A stretch of 51,779 nt of DNA from an uncultured Bacteroides sp. (GCA_947074195.1 CAMTOS010000008.1:1-51779), one strand, 5' to 3'; positions 8,241 to 16,866 are shown, counted from the stretch's first letter. Made by a program: numbers and translations. The notes: generated by a model not told the origin, from the sequence alone.

Positions 8241-9005
8241 TTACTCTTTATCCTTAAGGTCGCCCAGAGGATAATAAGGAAACATATTTTCAACCATCCA
8301 TTTATTCGACTTATCCGGTGTCATTTTCCAGCCAGAACTACAAGTCGACACAATCTCTACAAGATTTGAGCCTTTGCCTGCCATCGAGTTTTCAAAAGCC
8401 TTGCGAATGGCTTTTTTTGCTTTGCGGATAGCCGGAACAGTGTGTACAGACTGACGTGTTACATAGGCAGTACCCTCTAACTGAGCTGCAATTTCAGTCA
8501 TTTTCAGCGGATAGCCATGAAGTTCAACATCACGGCCGTAAGGACAAGTAGCTGTCTTCATACCCATCAGCGTAGTAGGAGCCATCTGACCACCTGTCAT
8601 ACCATAGATTGCATTATTAATGAAAATGATGGTAATGTTTTCTCCGCGATTCAATGCATGAATAGTTTCAGCAGTACCGATACAAGCCAGGTCACCGTCA
8701 CCCTGATAAGTGAAAACAAGACGATCAGTCCAGAGACGTTTAATAGCTGTAGCTACTGCAGGTGCGCGTCCGTGTGCTGCTTCCTGCCAGTCGATATCGA
8801 TATAATTGTAAATGAAAACAGCACAACCTACGGGTGATACCCCGATGGCTTTGTCTTCCATCCCCATTTCTTCGATAACTTCAGCTATCAGTTTGTGTAC
8901 AACGCCATGGCTGCAACCCGGGCAATAATGCATGGGTTTGTCATTCATCAGGGTTGGTTTTTTATAAACCAGATTGCCCGATTTGATGATTTCTTCTTTC
9001 GTCAT
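8241..9005 (-). CDS. korB: 2-oxoacid:ferredoxin oxidoreductase, beta (thiamine-binding) subunit
   Basis: 254 residues. It holds the thiamine diphosphate site: CPGC at 28-31, GDGD at 102-105 and the downstream Asn pair before AIYGMTGGQ (130-140), which together bind Mg and diphosphate. There is no C-terminal ferredoxin extension, matching the separate ferredoxin gene of the operon. A good ribosome binding site (AAGGAGA) lies 7-8 bases before the ATG, strong for this phylum, and overlaps the end of the small membrane protein gene just upstream. 2-oxoglutarate is the most likely substrate. Confidence 0.9.
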   Translation of the reverse strand: MTKEEIIKSGNLVYKKPTLMNDKPMHYCPGCSHGVVHKLIAEVIEEMGMEDKAIGVSPVGCAVFIYNYIDIDWQEAAHGRAPAVATAIKRLWTDRLVFTYQGDGDLACIGTAETIHALNRGENITIIFINNAIYGMTGGQMAPTTLMGMKTATCPYGRDVELHGYPLKMTEIAAQLEGTAYVTRQSVHTVPAIRKAKKAIRKAFENSMAGKGSNLVEIVSTCSSGWKMTPDKSNKWMVENMFPYYPLGDLKDKE

Positions 9006-9018
9006 AACTATATTCTCC

Positions 9019-9186
9019 TTATCGGTTGGTGAATCGAATAAAAAATTCCATCAGTTTGGCAAAAATCGCCGCGCCGCAAACATACATAAACACTTTAAAA
9101 TCTACCGTAAAGTAGAGAACGACCGAAACAATGGCCAATAGAAGGAAAATGAGGTTTAGTACATTTCTAATTTTATCGGGATTCAT
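9019..9186 (-). CDS. Small membrane protein inside the kor operon (55 residues)
   Basis: A short gene between korA and korB. It reads ATG at 9186 to TAA at 9019-9021 and gives 55 residues starting MNPDKIRNVLNLIFLLLAIV. Two hydrophobic segments (about 9-26 and 31-44) and basic ends suggest a small two-helix inner-membrane protein. It fills most of the 198-base gap between korA and korB, its stop is 13 bases before the korB ATG, and the korB Shine-Dalgarno sits in that gap. No named family is recognised. A position within the operon of a cytoplasmic ferredoxin-reducing complex suggests a membrane-tethering or electron-transfer accessory role, which is inference. Confidence 0.7.
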   Translation of the reverse strand: MNPDKIRNVLNLIFLLLAIVSVVLYFTVDFKVFMYVCGAAIFAKLMEFFIRFTNR

Positions 9187-9203
9187 CTTTTATGTTATTC
9201 TTT

Positions 9204-10286
9204 TTATTTTAAAATTTTGTTTTTCAATGCAGATACAATTTCGTCAGGATCTGGTACGATACCACCTAAACGTCCGAAATGTTCGACTTTTACCTTGCCA
9301 TTTACTGCCAGGCGAACATCCTCAATCATTTGTCCTGCATTTAATTCAGTTACCAGCATACCTTTTACTTTATCGGCATAATTAGCGATAACATCAGTAG
9401 GGAATGGCCACAAGGTAATAGGACGAAGCATACCTACCTTAATGCCTTCTGCACGGGCAAGTTCAAGCGCTTTCTGACCGATACGGGCCATAGAACCGAA
9501 TGCAATAAACAGATATTCAGCATCTTCGCACTGAATTTCTTCATAGCGAACCTCATTTTCTTCGATAGTACGGTATTTCGCCTGGAAACGAATATTATTC
9601 TTTTCCATCTCTTCGGGCTGAAGTTCCAGCGAAGTGATGATATTGGGTTTGCGTCCGTTAGTACGTCCTGTAGTAGCCCATGGACATTGAGCGATCAATT
9701 CTTCTTCAGTACGGCGTGGTCTCATTGGTGGCAAAACTACTTTCTCCATCATCTGTCCAATCACACCATCAGCAAGAATAATTGCCGGATTGCGGTATTT
9801 AAATGCAAGATCAAAAGCCAGTCCAACGAAGTCTGCCATTTCCTGTACTGAAGCCGGAGCAAGGGCAATGAGTTTATAATCGCCATGACCACCACCTTTT
9901 ACAGTTTGGAAGTAGTCTGCCTGACTTGGCTGGATAGTACCCAGACCAGGACCACCACGCATAACATTTACAATTAAACAAGGCAACTCAGCACCTGCAA
10001 GATATGAGATACCTTCCTGTTTAAGGCTGACACCCGGGCTTGATGAAGAGGTCATTACCATCTTTCCTGCACCGGCACCGCCGTACACCATATTGATTGC
10101 AGCCACTTCACTTTCAGCCTGTAACACAACCATACCAGTAGTTTCCCAAGGTCTTAAATCTGCCAATGTTTCCAAAACCTCCGATTGCGGAGTAATAGGG
10201 TAACCAAAATATCCGTCTACACCATAGCGTATAGCCGCATGCGAGATGGCTTCGTTACCTTTCATTAATACTATTTCTTCTGCCAT
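9204..10286 (-). CDS. korA: 2-oxoacid:ferredoxin oxidoreductase, alpha subunit
   Basis: 360 residues. The N-terminal domain has GYPITPQSE at 28-36, the signature of the pyrimidine-binding half of the family. The C-terminal part (AFGSMARIGQKALELARAEG, then RPITLWPFP) is the transketolase C-like domain. The gamma domain is not fused to it and is encoded separately as korC. It follows the ferredoxin gene by 11 bases. Together with KorB and KorC it forms the 2-oxoacid oxidoreductase, probably for 2-oxoglutarate, supplying succinyl-CoA and reduced ferredoxin, or fixing CO2 in a reductive partial TCA cycle. Confidence 0.9.
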   Translation of the reverse strand: MAEEIVLMKGNEAISHAAIRYGVDGYFGYPITPQSEVLETLADLRPWETTGMVVLQAESEVAAINMVYGGAGAGKMVMTSSSSPGVSLKQEGISYLAGAELPCLIVNVMRGGPGLGTIQPSQADYFQTVKGGGHGDYKLIALAPASVQEMADFVGLAFDLAFKYRNPAIILADGVIGQMMEKVVLPPMRPRRTEEELIAQCPWATTGRTNGRKPNIITSLELQPEEMEKNNIRFQAKYRTIEENEVRYEEIQCEDAEYLFIAFGSMARIGQKALELARAEGIKVGMLRPITLWPFPTDVIANYADKVKGMLVTELNAGQMIEDVRLAVNGKVKVEHFGRLGGIVPDPDEIVSALKNKILK

Positions 10287-10297
10287 AATGGTAATTG

Positions 10298-10528
10298 CTA
10301 ATTTTCTAATTTAACTTTATAAACAGTGATACAGCCATCCGGACATACAGTTGCACACGAACCGCAGCCATTACAGGTGTCCTCTAACACGGGCAGGGCA
10401 AAATTATACCCTTTTACATTTACCTCTTTTGCGAGTTTTATAACACTTAGCGGGCAAGCAACGACACACAAATCGCAACCTTTGCAGCGTTCTGTATCGA
10501 CTACAATTGCCCCTTTAATTTTAGCCAT
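10298..10528 (-). CDS. korD: 2x[4Fe-4S] ferredoxin (kor delta subunit)
   Basis: 76 residues with two complete cluster motifs: Cys15, 18, 21 and 25-Pro, and Cys52, 55, 58 and 62-Pro. This is the bacterial 2[4Fe-4S] ferredoxin pattern. As the first oxidoreductase gene of the operon it is probably the delta subunit or dedicated electron carrier of the KorABC complex. It lies 24 bases after the TPR gene and 11 before korA. Confidence 0.9.
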   Translation of the reverse strand: MAKIKGAIVVDTERCKGCDLCVVACPLSVIKLAKEVNVKGYNFALPVLEDTCNGCGSCATVCPDGCITVYKVKLEN

Positions 10529-10552
10529 AATCTATCGTTTTAAATATGAAGT

Positions 10553-10834
10553 TTATTGATTGAACATGTCTTTATTGTAGAAGGAGAGGATATCGTTCAG
10601 CATCTTTTGTGCTTCTACAGCCGGAGAGTCTGGATCTGATTCAATGGCGAGGTGGTAATTGTTTAGTGCTTGCTGCCAGTTGGCCTGTTTGCGATAGGCA
10701 TTTCCACGCAAATAATAGGCTTCACTTTTTAATTGAGATGAATCAGTCAATTCAATGAATTCGTTCAATGCTGTGAGTGCATTTTCGATTTCACCGTTTT
10801 GAATAAGAAGTTTAATATCGTCCAATGATTTCAT
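10553..10834 (-). CDS. Small TPR protein at the head of the kor operon
   Basis: 93 residues with about two tetratricopeptide repeats (AYYLRGNAYRKQANWQQALNNY, then a second helix pair) and no signal peptide, so cytoplasmic. First gene on the minus strand before korD with a 24-base gap, so probably co-transcribed. TPR proteins act as binding scaffolds, and an assembly or regulatory role for the oxidoreductase is possible but not shown. A TATCTTTG box lies about 30 bases upstream. Confidence 0.75.
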   Translation of the reverse strand: MKSLDDIKLLIQNGEIENALTALNEFIELTDSSQLKSEAYYLRGNAYRKQANWQQALNNYHLAIESDPDSPAVEAQKMLNDILSFYNKDMFNQ

Positions 10835-10864
10835 GTAACATTGAATTTCCGGTTTATAATGTTA

Positions 10865-10872
10865 CAAAGATA
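10865..10872 (-). promoter_or_regulatory. -7 box TATCTTTG of the TPR-kor operon
   Basis: Minus-strand TATCTTTG fits TAnnTTTG, about 30 bases before the TPR start codon. No good -33 TTTG is seen at the usual spacing. Confidence 0.4.
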
Positions 10873-11290
10873 GTTTTTATTTGATTATATGGTCTATTTA
10901 AATTATAAAAAAATAAAAATAAATGAGGAATATTTGGCTGTTAAAATTAAATATATAGCAAAATGTAAATCCTGATTGATGTGTTTTATATGATAAATTG
11001 CAGAATGAAACTTTTTATCTCTTAAAACTTAAAGATTGTTCTATCTTTATGCATTAAACGATAAAATCTTAAAAAGTAAAGAAAATAAACAGGTATTAGG
11101 GGTTAACATTTTTTTTAATATTAAAAATGGACTATTATCTTATTGTATTAAAGATAAAAAGGACAGACTTGTTTTTTGATAGAATTAAGGTTGAATGCAG
11201 ATGATTATTGCCTGTAAAAATGAATCGGTAAGATGAATTGGCGATTTACTGCAAAATCTTTTTCGGAAAACTATAAAGCCTTTGGCAACA

Positions 11291-11356
11291 AAGTGCAAAG
11301 CCCTATGCACTATGCTGCATTGCTCTCTGCACTTTAGTGCATAGCCTTCTGCACCA
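11291..11356. repeat. Imperfect inverted repeat with six TGCA cores
   Basis: The arms CTATGCACTA (11303-11312) and TAGTGCATAG (11335-11344) are perfectly complementary, and the pairing continues imperfectly outward to about 22 bases. TGCA recurs six times in about 65 bases. It is not a terminator (no T-run). Confidence 0.55.
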
Positions 11357-11371
11357 AATGTTAAAAGGAGG

Positions 11372-11423
11372 AAAAGAAAAAAGGATGAATACGGGGCATT
11401 TGCTGCCGACATATTCATCCTTT
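11372..11423 (-). terminator. Terminator after the GH28 gene
   Basis: AAAGGATGAATA (about 11380-11391) pairs with TATTCATCCTTT (11412-11423), followed on the minus strand by TTTTTCTTTTCC. It lies 26 bases after the GH28 stop. Confidence 0.8.
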
Positions 11424-11448
11424 CGCTTATGTGGAAAAGAAATTTATC

Positions 11449-12855
11449 TTACTCTACAATCTTACCATTGATTTTAAGATCGTAAAATTTCAGATTTCTG
11501 TAACCGCTCATACGGTTGCCATCTTTCGATACGTTGTTGAATTCGCAGTTATCAACTGTAATATTGTCTACATATTTATCATCTTCAAGACCGATGATAA
11601 CTACACCATACTGACTTTTATCGCTTACAATATTGCTCAAATGTACATTGCGTACAGTAGGGTTGAAGCTACGATCGCATTTTTCTTTGTTTTCATATTG
11701 CAGATTGATACGCAGAACTGCTTCTTTACATTCGCGAACATGAATATTGCGTGCATATACATTCTCGATAACACCACCACGACAGTTGCTTGTTTTGATA
11801 CGGATTGCACGGTCAAGATCAGGACTATCCATTTCGCAGTTTTCAACGAAAAGGTTACGGTAACCGCCAGAGATTTCACTACCAACTACAACACCACCAT
11901 GTCCGTTTTTCATACGACAGTTACGAACGATAATGTTTTCGCTTGGAATGTTCCATTTACGACCATCCATGTTACGACCCGATTTGATAGCGATACAGTC
12001 ATCACCTACATCGAACAAGCAATCTTCGATCAATACGTTTTTGCAAGACTCAGGGTCACATCCATCACCGTTAGGTCCACGGTTGAAGATAGTCACTCCT
12101 TTTACAATCAGACTTTCGCAGAACATTGGGTGAATAACCCAGAAAGGCGAGTTGATGATTGTAACATCTTCGATAAGAATTGTATGACAAGAGTAGAAGT
12201 TGATGGTCTGTGGACGCAATGCATCTTCCGGAGTCATTACGCGTTTGTAAATAGGAGTAGATGTTTCGCCATACATTAATAGTTTGTCGCGACCACCTTC
12301 TTCCTGGTTTAATTTACCTGGTACCCAGCCATATTTTTCACGGCCTTTCATGTACCACCAGTTTTCGTTAGAACCCATACCATCAATGGTTCCTTTACCT
12401 GTTACAGCGATATTGTGCTCGCCATAAGCATAGATCAGCGGACGTGCATTGTAGCAGTCAACGCCTTCCCAACGAGTAATAACACCAGGGAAATACAAAG
12501 ACTGATCAGGAAGGAATTTAAGTTCAGCACCTTCTGAAATATGAAGATTTACATTCGATTTCAATGTAATAGGGCCAGTATAGAATATTCCTGCAGGAAC
12601 AACTACTGTACCACCACCGGCAAGGCTACATTCGATAATTGCTTTATCGATAGCTTCGTGGCAAGGTTCATCCATCTGATTTGGTTTAGCGCCAAAATCA
12701 ACGATAGAATAAGTACGTTTCGGAAATTTAGTACGTTTAATTTCTTTCTCAATTCGTTTAGCTTCTTTAAAAGCCTTATTCATATCGAACGCTTGCGAAT
12801 GAGCTGCATTTGCATAAGTGAATGCAATGACTAATAATACAAAAAGTTTTCTCAT
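11449..12855 (-). CDS. Glycoside hydrolase family 28 (pectin/rhamnogalacturonan hydrolase)
   Basis: 468 residues from the ATG at 12855; an upstream in-frame start at 12891 is unlikely because the signal peptide (MRKLFVLLVIAFTYANAAHSQ) begins here. The right-handed beta-helix carries the GH28 signature: NGDGCDP at 262-268, GDD at 284-286, GHG at 318-320 and RIK at 352-354, supplying the catalytic Asp residues and substrate-binding His, Arg and Lys. GH28 enzymes hydrolyse polygalacturonan or rhamnogalacturonan. The exported protein probably acts on pectin oligosaccharides in the periplasm. Monocistronic; no SusC/SusD pair is nearby, so it is not in a typical utilisation locus. Confidence 0.92.
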   Translation of the reverse strand: MRKLFVLLVIAFTYANAAHSQAFDMNKAFKEAKRIEKEIKRTKFPKRTYSIVDFGAKPNQMDEPCHEAIDKAIIECSLAGGGTVVVPAGIFYTGPITLKSNVNLHISEGAELKFLPDQSLYFPGVITRWEGVDCYNARPLIYAYGEHNIAVTGKGTIDGMGSNENWWYMKGREKYGWVPGKLNQEEGGRDKLLMYGETSTPIYKRVMTPEDALRPQTINFYSCHTILIEDVTIINSPFWVIHPMFCESLIVKGVTIFNRGPNGDGCDPESCKNVLIEDCLFDVGDDCIAIKSGRNMDGRKWNIPSENIIVRNCRMKNGHGGVVVGSEISGGYRNLFVENCEMDSPDLDRAIRIKTSNCRGGVIENVYARNIHVRECKEAVLRINLQYENKEKCDRSFNPTVRNVHLSNIVSDKSQYGVVIIGLEDDKYVDNITVDNCEFNNVSKDGNRMSGYRNLKFYDLKINGKIVE

Positions 12856-12888
12856 GATAAATAAGTAATAAGTCTGTTGTTTCAGTGG

Positions 12889-12896
12889 CAAAAATA
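12889..12896 (-). promoter_or_regulatory. -7 box TATTTTTG before the GH28 gene
   Basis: Minus-strand TATTTTTG about 34 bases before the ATG at 12855 fits the phylum consensus. The -33 region is unclear. Confidence 0.4.
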
Positions 12897-12990
12897 GCTT
12901 ATTGTATAACTTATGAGGTGTATTTTTTGTTATTATGATATAATGAATTGTTTAAATTAAATGTCGTATAGATACTTTAGCATAGGATTA

Positions 12991-13024
12991 CAAAAAAACG
13001 CCCGGCTTTTTACAACCGGGCGTT
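12991..13024 (-). terminator. Terminator of tkt-rpiB
   Basis: AACGCCCGG pairs with CCGGGCGTT around a 10-base loop, followed on the minus strand by seven T. It lies 27 bases after the rpiB stop. Confidence 0.85.
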
Positions 13025-13050
13025 AATGTATTGTTTTCTGAGTGGATCTG

Positions 13051-13485
13051 TTATTTCACAGGGATTTTATCAACACGTAATTGATGTCTTCCACCCTCGA
13101 AAGCAGTATTGAAGAATTCAGTAAGAATCATATCTGCCTCTTCGGTGCTGATATAGCGTCCCGGCATGACTAAAACATTTGCATCATTGTGCTGGCGTGC
13201 CAGATGTGCAAGTTCTGCATTCCAGCAAAGAGCAGCTCTGATGCCCTGATGTTTGTTAAGTGTCATTGCAATTCCGTTGCCGGAACCACAAACAGCAATA
13301 CCCGGATAACATTCACCGGCTTCAACAGCCAGTGCCATAGGATGAGCAAAGTCAGGATAGTCGCAACTATCTAAAGAATAGGTTCCAAAATCTTTATATT
13401 CCATTCCTTTGTCACGAAGCCATCCGCGGACAAATTCTTTCAGCTCAAATCCGGCATGATCACTACAAATTCCAACTGTTTTCAT
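13051..13485 (-). CDS. rpiB: Ribose-5-phosphate isomerase B
   Basis: Interconverts ribose 5-phosphate and ribulose 5-phosphate in the non-oxidative pentose phosphate pathway. 144 residues, usual for RpiB. The N-terminal SDHAGFELK segment gives Asp9 and His10 (phosphate/sugar binding), and AVCGSGNGIAM carries the catalytic Cys of the family. Its ATG overlaps the tkt stop by one base (TAATG), indicating translational coupling with transketolase, the next enzyme of the same pathway. Confidence 0.95.
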   Translation of the reverse strand: MKTVGICSDHAGFELKEFVRGWLRDKGMEYKDFGTYSLDSCDYPDFAHPMALAVEAGECYPGIAVCGSGNGIAMTLNKHQGIRAALCWNAELAHLARQHNDANVLVMPGRYISTEEADMILTEFFNTAFEGGRHQLRVDKIPVK

Positions 13486-15494
13486 TATAACATTTCTTTT
13501 ACTTGTTTATATACATTTTCTGCTGTAAAGCCCAATTTTTCATCGAGTACAGTATATGGAGCAGAGAAACCAAATGACTCTAATCCCCAGATTTTACCAT
13601 CGGTACCAACCAATCCAAGAAGATTAACCGGAAGACCTGCAGTTAAACCAAATGTTTTTGCACCTGCAGGAATTACTTCTTCCTGATATGCTTTATCCTG
13701 GCTGCGGAATAATCCTTCTGACGGTGCAGATACGATACGTACTTTAACACCATCTTTGCGAAGAAGTTCAGCACCCGCCACTAGTGTAGATACTTCAGAA
13801 CCCGAAGCAACCATCACTACATCTGGTTTATGGTCAGAACCTGCTACAATATAAGCACCTTTTGCAACATGAGTATATTCATTGCCTTCAGGAAGGTTCT
13901 TGATATTCTGACGAGAGAAGATCAGACCTGTTGGAGTCGAAACATTTTCCATAGCAAGTTTCCATGCAATTGTTGTTTCTTCTGCATCAGCAGGACGAAG
14001 TACAAGCATAGAATTTTTTCCGCTATGGTTTTTAAGTTTCTCCATTAAACGTACCTGAGCTTCTTGTTCTACTGGTTCATGAGTAGGGCCGTCTTCGCCT
14101 ACACGGAATGCATCGTGAGTCCAGATGAATTTCACAGGTAATTCCATCAATGCAGCCATACGGATAGCTGGTTTCATGTAATCAGAGAATACAAAGAATG
14201 TAGCACATGCAGGAATAACACCCCCGTGCAATGCCATACCGATTGACAAGCAAGCCATAGTTAACTCACATACACCAGCCTGAAGGAAAGCACCACTGAA
14301 ATCACCTTTAGTGAAAGCGTGAGTTTTCTTTAAGAAACCGTCTGTTTTATCTGAGTTAGAAAGGTCGGCAGAAGCAACAATCATGTTTTCTACTTCTGTA
14401 GCAAGAGCGCCAAGAACGATTGCCGAAGCGTTACGTGTAGCATTGTTCGCTTTTTGCTCAATCTTTTCCCAATGTACTTTAGGAGCTGTTTTCGAGAAGA
14501 AGCTATTCAGTTTAGCAGCTAAACCAGGATTGTTAGCTTCCCATTCAGCGCGCTGTGCATATCTTTCGTCTGCGATAGTTCTTAATTCAGCTGCACGTTT
14601 TGCATAAAGTTCAGCAACTTCAGGGAAAATAACGAATGCATCATCCGGGTTACCACCAAGATTTTTGATTGTATTTTTGTAAGCATCACCACCAAGAGGA
14701 GCACCGTGAGTTTCGCAATTAGCTTCGAAACTACTGTTATCAGATTTACGTGCACCTTTACCCATCACAGTTTTACCGATGATAAGTGTTGGTTTTTCAG
14801 TTTCAGCTTTAGCTTCAGTTAAAGCTGCGCGGATTTGCTCAGGATCATTACCATTGATTTCAATTACATGCCAGTCCCATGCTCTGTATTTCATACCAAC
14901 ATTTTCACAGCTTACAGCGCTGGTTTCTGTTGATAACTGGATATCGTTTGAATCATAGAACATCACAAGATTATTCAGGCCAAGAGTACCGGCAATACGT
15001 CCGGCGCCTTGTGAAATTTCTTCCTGGATACCACCATCAGAAATATAAGCATAAATAGTCTGATCCATTACATGGCCAAAACGTGCCTGCAGGAATTTGG
15101 CAGCAATAGCAGCTCCAACTCCGTAAGTATGTCCCTGGCCTAACGGACCTGATGTGTTTTCAACGCCTCTTTCAATATCCACTTCTGGGTGACCCGGAGT
15201 TGGGCTTTCCCATTGACGGAATTGTTTGAGCTCGTCCATAGTATATTTTCCGGTCAACGCGAGAACTGAATACAACATAGGAGACATATGTCCTGGGTCG
15301 AGGAAGAAGCGGTCGCGACCTTCCCAGCGTGGGTTTGATGGATCATAAACTAAAAACTCAGAAAAGAGTACATTTACAAAATCTGCACCACCCATGGCAC
15401 CACCAGGGTGACCTGAGTTCGCTTTTTCAACCATTGAAGCAGCAAGAATACGGATATTATCTGCTGCGCGATTCATCAACATGTTTTCGTTCAT
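13485..15494 (-). CDS. tkt: Transketolase
   Basis: Thiamine-dependent transfer of two-carbon units between pentose, tetrose and hexose phosphates. 669 residues, full length. The N-terminal domain has the GHPGGAMGGAD segment and the thiamine diphosphate region SDGGIQEE...FYDSNDIQ. The pyrimidine domain has the GEDGPTHEPVEQ motif, and a C-terminal domain closes the protein. The GDG of many transketolases reads SDG here, a small departure. It is translationally coupled to rpiB. Upstream are a promoter (15526-15557) and a perfect inverted repeat (15619-15644). galK lies further upstream on the same strand but is separated by a terminator. Confidence 0.96.
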   Translation of the reverse strand: MNENMLMNRAADNIRILAASMVEKANSGHPGGAMGGADFVNVLFSEFLVYDPSNPRWEGRDRFFLDPGHMSPMLYSVLALTGKYTMDELKQFRQWESPTPGHPEVDIERGVENTSGPLGQGHTYGVGAAIAAKFLQARFGHVMDQTIYAYISDGGIQEEISQGAGRIAGTLGLNNLVMFYDSNDIQLSTETSAVSCENVGMKYRAWDWHVIEINGNDPEQIRAALTEAKAETEKPTLIIGKTVMGKGARKSDNSSFEANCETHGAPLGGDAYKNTIKNLGGNPDDAFVIFPEVAELYAKRAAELRTIADERYAQRAEWEANNPGLAAKLNSFFSKTAPKVHWEKIEQKANNATRNASAIVLGALATEVENMIVASADLSNSDKTDGFLKKTHAFTKGDFSGAFLQAGVCELTMACLSIGMALHGGVIPACATFFVFSDYMKPAIRMAALMELPVKFIWTHDAFRVGEDGPTHEPVEQEAQVRLMEKLKNHSGKNSMLVLRPADAEETTIAWKLAMENVSTPTGLIFSRQNIKNLPEGNEYTHVAKGAYIVAGSDHKPDVVMVASGSEVSTLVAGAELLRKDGVKVRIVSAPSEGLFRSQDKAYQEEVIPAGAKTFGLTAGLPVNLLGLVGTDGKIWGLESFGFSAPYTVLDEKLGFTAENVYKQVKEML

Positions 15495-15525
15495 TTCTAC
15501 AAATAGTTAAATTAGATATTTATCG

Positions 15526-15557
15526 CAAAGATAATGCATTAGCACTAATCACCTAAA
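15526..15557 (-). promoter_or_regulatory. Promoter of tkt-rpiB
   Basis: Minus-strand TATCTTTG (15533-15526) with TTTA (15557-15554) 20 bases upstream closely fits TTTG-N19-20-TAnnTTTG. It lies about 30 bases before the tkt ATG. Confidence 0.5.
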
Positions 15558-15618
15558 TTTTGACTCACTCTTTTTTTGACTGATCATATCCTGAACAGGA
15601 GAGACTTATTATACAAAG

Positions 15619-15644
15619 TACAATAAGATCAGCGACTTATTGTA
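15619..15644. promoter_or_regulatory. Perfect 9-bp inverted repeat upstream of tkt (candidate operator)
   Basis: TACAATAAG (15619-15627) and CTTATTGTA (15636-15644) are exact complements around 8 bases. It lies upstream of the tkt promoter and after the galK terminator, and has no T-run, so an operator is more likely than a terminator. Confidence 0.4.
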
Positions 15645-15652
15645 ATGTACAT

Positions 15653-15689
15653 AAAAAAAGCACGATATCAGAAAGGACTGATACCGTGC
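15653..15689 (-). terminator. Terminator of the galactose operon
   Basis: GCACGATATCAG pairs with CTGATACCGTGC (one mismatch) around 6 bases, followed on the minus strand by TTTTTTT. It lies 22 bases after the galK stop. Confidence 0.85.
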
Positions 15690-15711
15690 TATAAATTAAG
15701 TTTTATTGTAT

Positions 15712-16866
15712 TTAAACAAGTTCTCTTGAACCGTCGCTGATAACAACATCATAAACTTTAGGTTCGCGACCAAATTTAGTAGTGAATGCTTCTTTTGCTT
15801 TTGCGATGAAGCTATCATAAAGTTCATTTTTTACTAAATTGATGGTGCATCCGCCAAAACCACCACCCATAACGCGTGATCCGGTTACGCCGCATTCTTT
15901 AGCAATGTCATTCAGGAAGTCGAGTTCTTCGCAACTTACTTCATATAGTTTGCTCATGCCATGATGTGTTTCGTACATCTTCTGACCAACTGTTTCGTAA
16001 TCGTCAATTTCCAATGCATCACAAACATCAAGTACGCGTTGAATTTCTTCAATAACATACTCAGAACGCATGTAGTCTTCTGCAGAAACAATATCTTTTA
16101 CTTCTTCAAGCATTTGCATGTTGCAATCACGAAGGAATTCTACATGCGGATGTTTTTTCTGAATAGCAGCTACAGTAGTTTCGCAGCTCTGACGGCGTTT
16201 GTTGTAAGCTGATGAAGCAAGTTCGTGTTTTACAACCGAGTCAACCAATACCAGACGATAACCTTGTGGATGGAATGGGAAGTATTGATATTCCAGAGAA
16301 CGGCAATCCAAACGAATCAACTGATCTTTTTTACCAAACACAGAAGCAAACTGGTCCATAATACCGCAATTTACACCACAATAATTATGCTCAGTAGATT
16401 GTCCCACTTTAGCAAGTTCGAATTTGTCGATTTTATCTTCGCCAAAAAGTTTGTTTAAAGCAAATGCATAAGTACTTTCTAATGCAGCCGATGAAGACAT
16501 ACCAGCACCAAGAGGCACATCACCTGCAAAAGCTGTATTAAACCCTTTTACATCTACACCGCGCTTGATCATTTCGCGGCAAACACCGAAAATATAGCGT
16601 GCCCAACTTGCTTTAGGCGCATCTTCTTCATTTAATCCAAATTCAGCAAAATCATTTAAGTCTATAGAGAAAGCACGTACTTTGTCTGTGCCATTTGGCT
16701 GAATTTCGGCAATCATGCCTTTATCGATTGCTCCCGGAAATACAAAACCTCCATTATAATCAGTGTGTTCACCAATAAGATTGATACGTCCCGGAGATGC
16801 AAATAATTTTCCTGTTGCTCCGTCAAATTGTTTAGCGAAGCAACTTCTAACAAGTTCAGAATTCAT
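15712..16866 (-). CDS. galK: Galactokinase
   Basis: Phosphorylates galactose to galactose 1-phosphate with ATP, the second step of the Leloir pathway. 384 residues of the GHMP kinase family: the N-terminal galactose-binding signature GRINLIGEHTDYNGG, the phosphate loop GDVPLGAGMSSSAALE, and the C-terminal GGGFGGC segment. It is last of three minus-strand genes (epimerase, transporter, kinase) with short gaps, and a terminator follows. No galT or galE is in the window. Confidence 0.96.
   Translation of the reverse strand: MNSELVRSCFAKQFDGATGKLFASPGRINLIGEHTDYNGGFVFPGAIDKGMIAEIQPNGTDKVRAFSIDLNDFAEFGLNEEDAPKASWARYIFGVCREMIKRGVDVKGFNTAFAGDVPLGAGMSSSAALESTYAFALNKLFGEDKIDKFELAKVGQSTEHNYCGVNCGIMDQFASVFGKKDQLIRLDCRSLEYQYFPFHPQGYRLVLVDSVVKHELASSAYNKRRQSCETTVAAIQKKHPHVEFLRDCNMQMLEEVKDIVSAEDYMRSEYVIEEIQRVLDVCDALEIDDYETVGQKMYETHHGMSKLYEVSCEELDFLNDIAKECGVTGSRVMGGGFGGCTINLVKNELYDSFIAKAKEAFTTKFGREPKVYDVVISDGSRELV

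Larger units (their letters stand above)
10835..11448. other. 614-base intergenic region with promoter box and imperfect inverted repeat
   Basis: No convincing gene. It holds, in order, the TATCTTTG box of the kor operon (10865-10872, minus), a very AT-rich stretch (about 10880-11170), an imperfect inverted repeat of TGCA-containing arms (11291-11312 with 11335-11356) and the GH28 terminator. A 77-codon minus-strand frame at 11185-11418 crosses the terminator and has no family features, so it was not called. Confidence 0.6.

Noticed and set aside
11185..11418. 77-codon minus-strand frame after the GH28 gene
   Set aside because: Its start lies in the GH28 terminator and it crosses the TGCA inverted repeat. 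The hydrophobic start alone is not enough.
11431..12279. Long plus-strand frame opposite the GH28 gene
   Set aside because: It is antisense to a well-supported enzyme gene and reads as low-complexity Thr/Ile/Phe, the expected shadow of the real gene.
11449..12855. Polysaccharide utilisation locus around the GH28 gene
   Set aside because: No SusC/SusD pair, hybrid sensor or other glycosidase is adjacent. The gene stands alone between a terminator and a promoter.
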